Origin: Malurus cyaneus samueli
Lineage: Eukaryota > Chordata > Aves > Passeriformes > Maluridae
Direction of reading: 5' to 3'
Length of the DNA: 64,000 nt
Assembly (NCBI GenBank): GCA_009741485.1
Contig: CM019217.1
Span: forward strand, 43,073,700-43,137,699
Shown here: in pieces, positions 63,901-64,000 of the stretch
Layout of the letters: each line of letters opens with the position of its first letter
Numbering within the stretch: position 1 is the first letter of the stretch
Notes under the pieces: generated by a model
What the model saw: the letters and a program-made list of their open reading frames with translations, nothing else
Told to the model about the DNA's origin: nothing
Databases searched by the model: none
Made by a program: the position numbers and the translations under genes

Positions 63901-64000
63901 CCGAGTGCTTAAAAAAAGTTCAAGCAAAGTATTTCACAGGCCAGAGGTTTATTGTGAAATACACTGCATTTTTGCTGTATAAGTTACTGTCCAAACGAAT
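60920..64000. other. Upstream flank of the AtuA-family gene
   Basis: AT-rich DNA beyond the CpG island, with the three-copy 11-bp repeat at 61973-62007. Open frames of up to 201 codons (62294-62899, minus) have no recognisable domain. No neighbouring gene identified. Confidence 0.55.
61973..62007. repeat. Three copies of an 11-bp unit
   Basis: TTTAAAGTGCC occurs at 61973-61983, 61984-61994 and 61997-62007, the third after two extra T. A short tandem array in the upstream flank. Confidence 0.9.

Noticed and set aside
1..64000. Operons, CRISPR arrays, tRNA or rRNA genes
   Set aside because: The window is vertebrate nuclear DNA with spliced genes; no array of spaced repeats and no tRNA or rRNA signature was seen.

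Overview
The window looks like bird nuclear DNA. It is AT-rich, intron-dominated sequence with little repeat content. It carries four CR1 LINE fragments with the CR1 3' end typical of birds, one remnant of an avian class III (ERVL-like) endogenous retrovirus, and a single CpG island near 60 kb.

One protein-coding gene explains almost the whole window. It runs on the minus strand from a CpG-island promoter (start codon about 60516) to a stop codon at 4377-4379, in 20 coding exons over about 56 kb. I assembled it exon by exon from conserved protein segments, splice sites and matching intron phases. Exons 2-20 join without a frame error and encode a member of the AtuA/DUF1446 family (acyclic terpene utilisation protein A, Pfam PF07287) followed by the family's C-terminal ferredoxin-fold domain. 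Total length is about 643 residues. The family is mainly known from bacteria, where atuA sits in the citronellol/geraniol degradation cluster. The biochemical reaction is not known, and I know of no described vertebrate function. The N-terminal 35-40 residues are rich in Arg, Ala and Leu and nearly free of acidic residues, which suggests a mitochondrial targeting peptide.

Two oddities affect the gene. In exon 1 the conserved family start (VRIGCA..SGFWG..DTAAA) is spread over three reading frames, so as written the start codon does not connect to exon 2. Single-base losses in GC-rich runs (assembly error) are the simplest explanation, but a real lesion is possible. Intron 19 uses a GC rather than a GT donor.

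Layout, low to high coordinate: 1-4376, 3' flank and probable 3' UTR; 4377-16374, exons 20 to 16; 16375-22521, intron 15, holding a solo-like LTR, primer-binding region and leader, a broken gag-like region, and two head-to-head CR1 copies inserted into the retroviral remnant; 22522-34395, exons 15 to 13, with the 10.7-kb intron 13; 38939-44303, exons 12 to 9, with a CR1 in intron 11; 44304-52907, the 8.6-kb intron 8; 52908-60516, exons 8 to 1, with a CR1 46 bp from the exon 3 donor; 59925-60900, CpG island with CCAAT and GC boxes; 60920-64000, upstream flank with no recognised gene. No tRNA, rRNA, CRISPR or second host gene was recognised.
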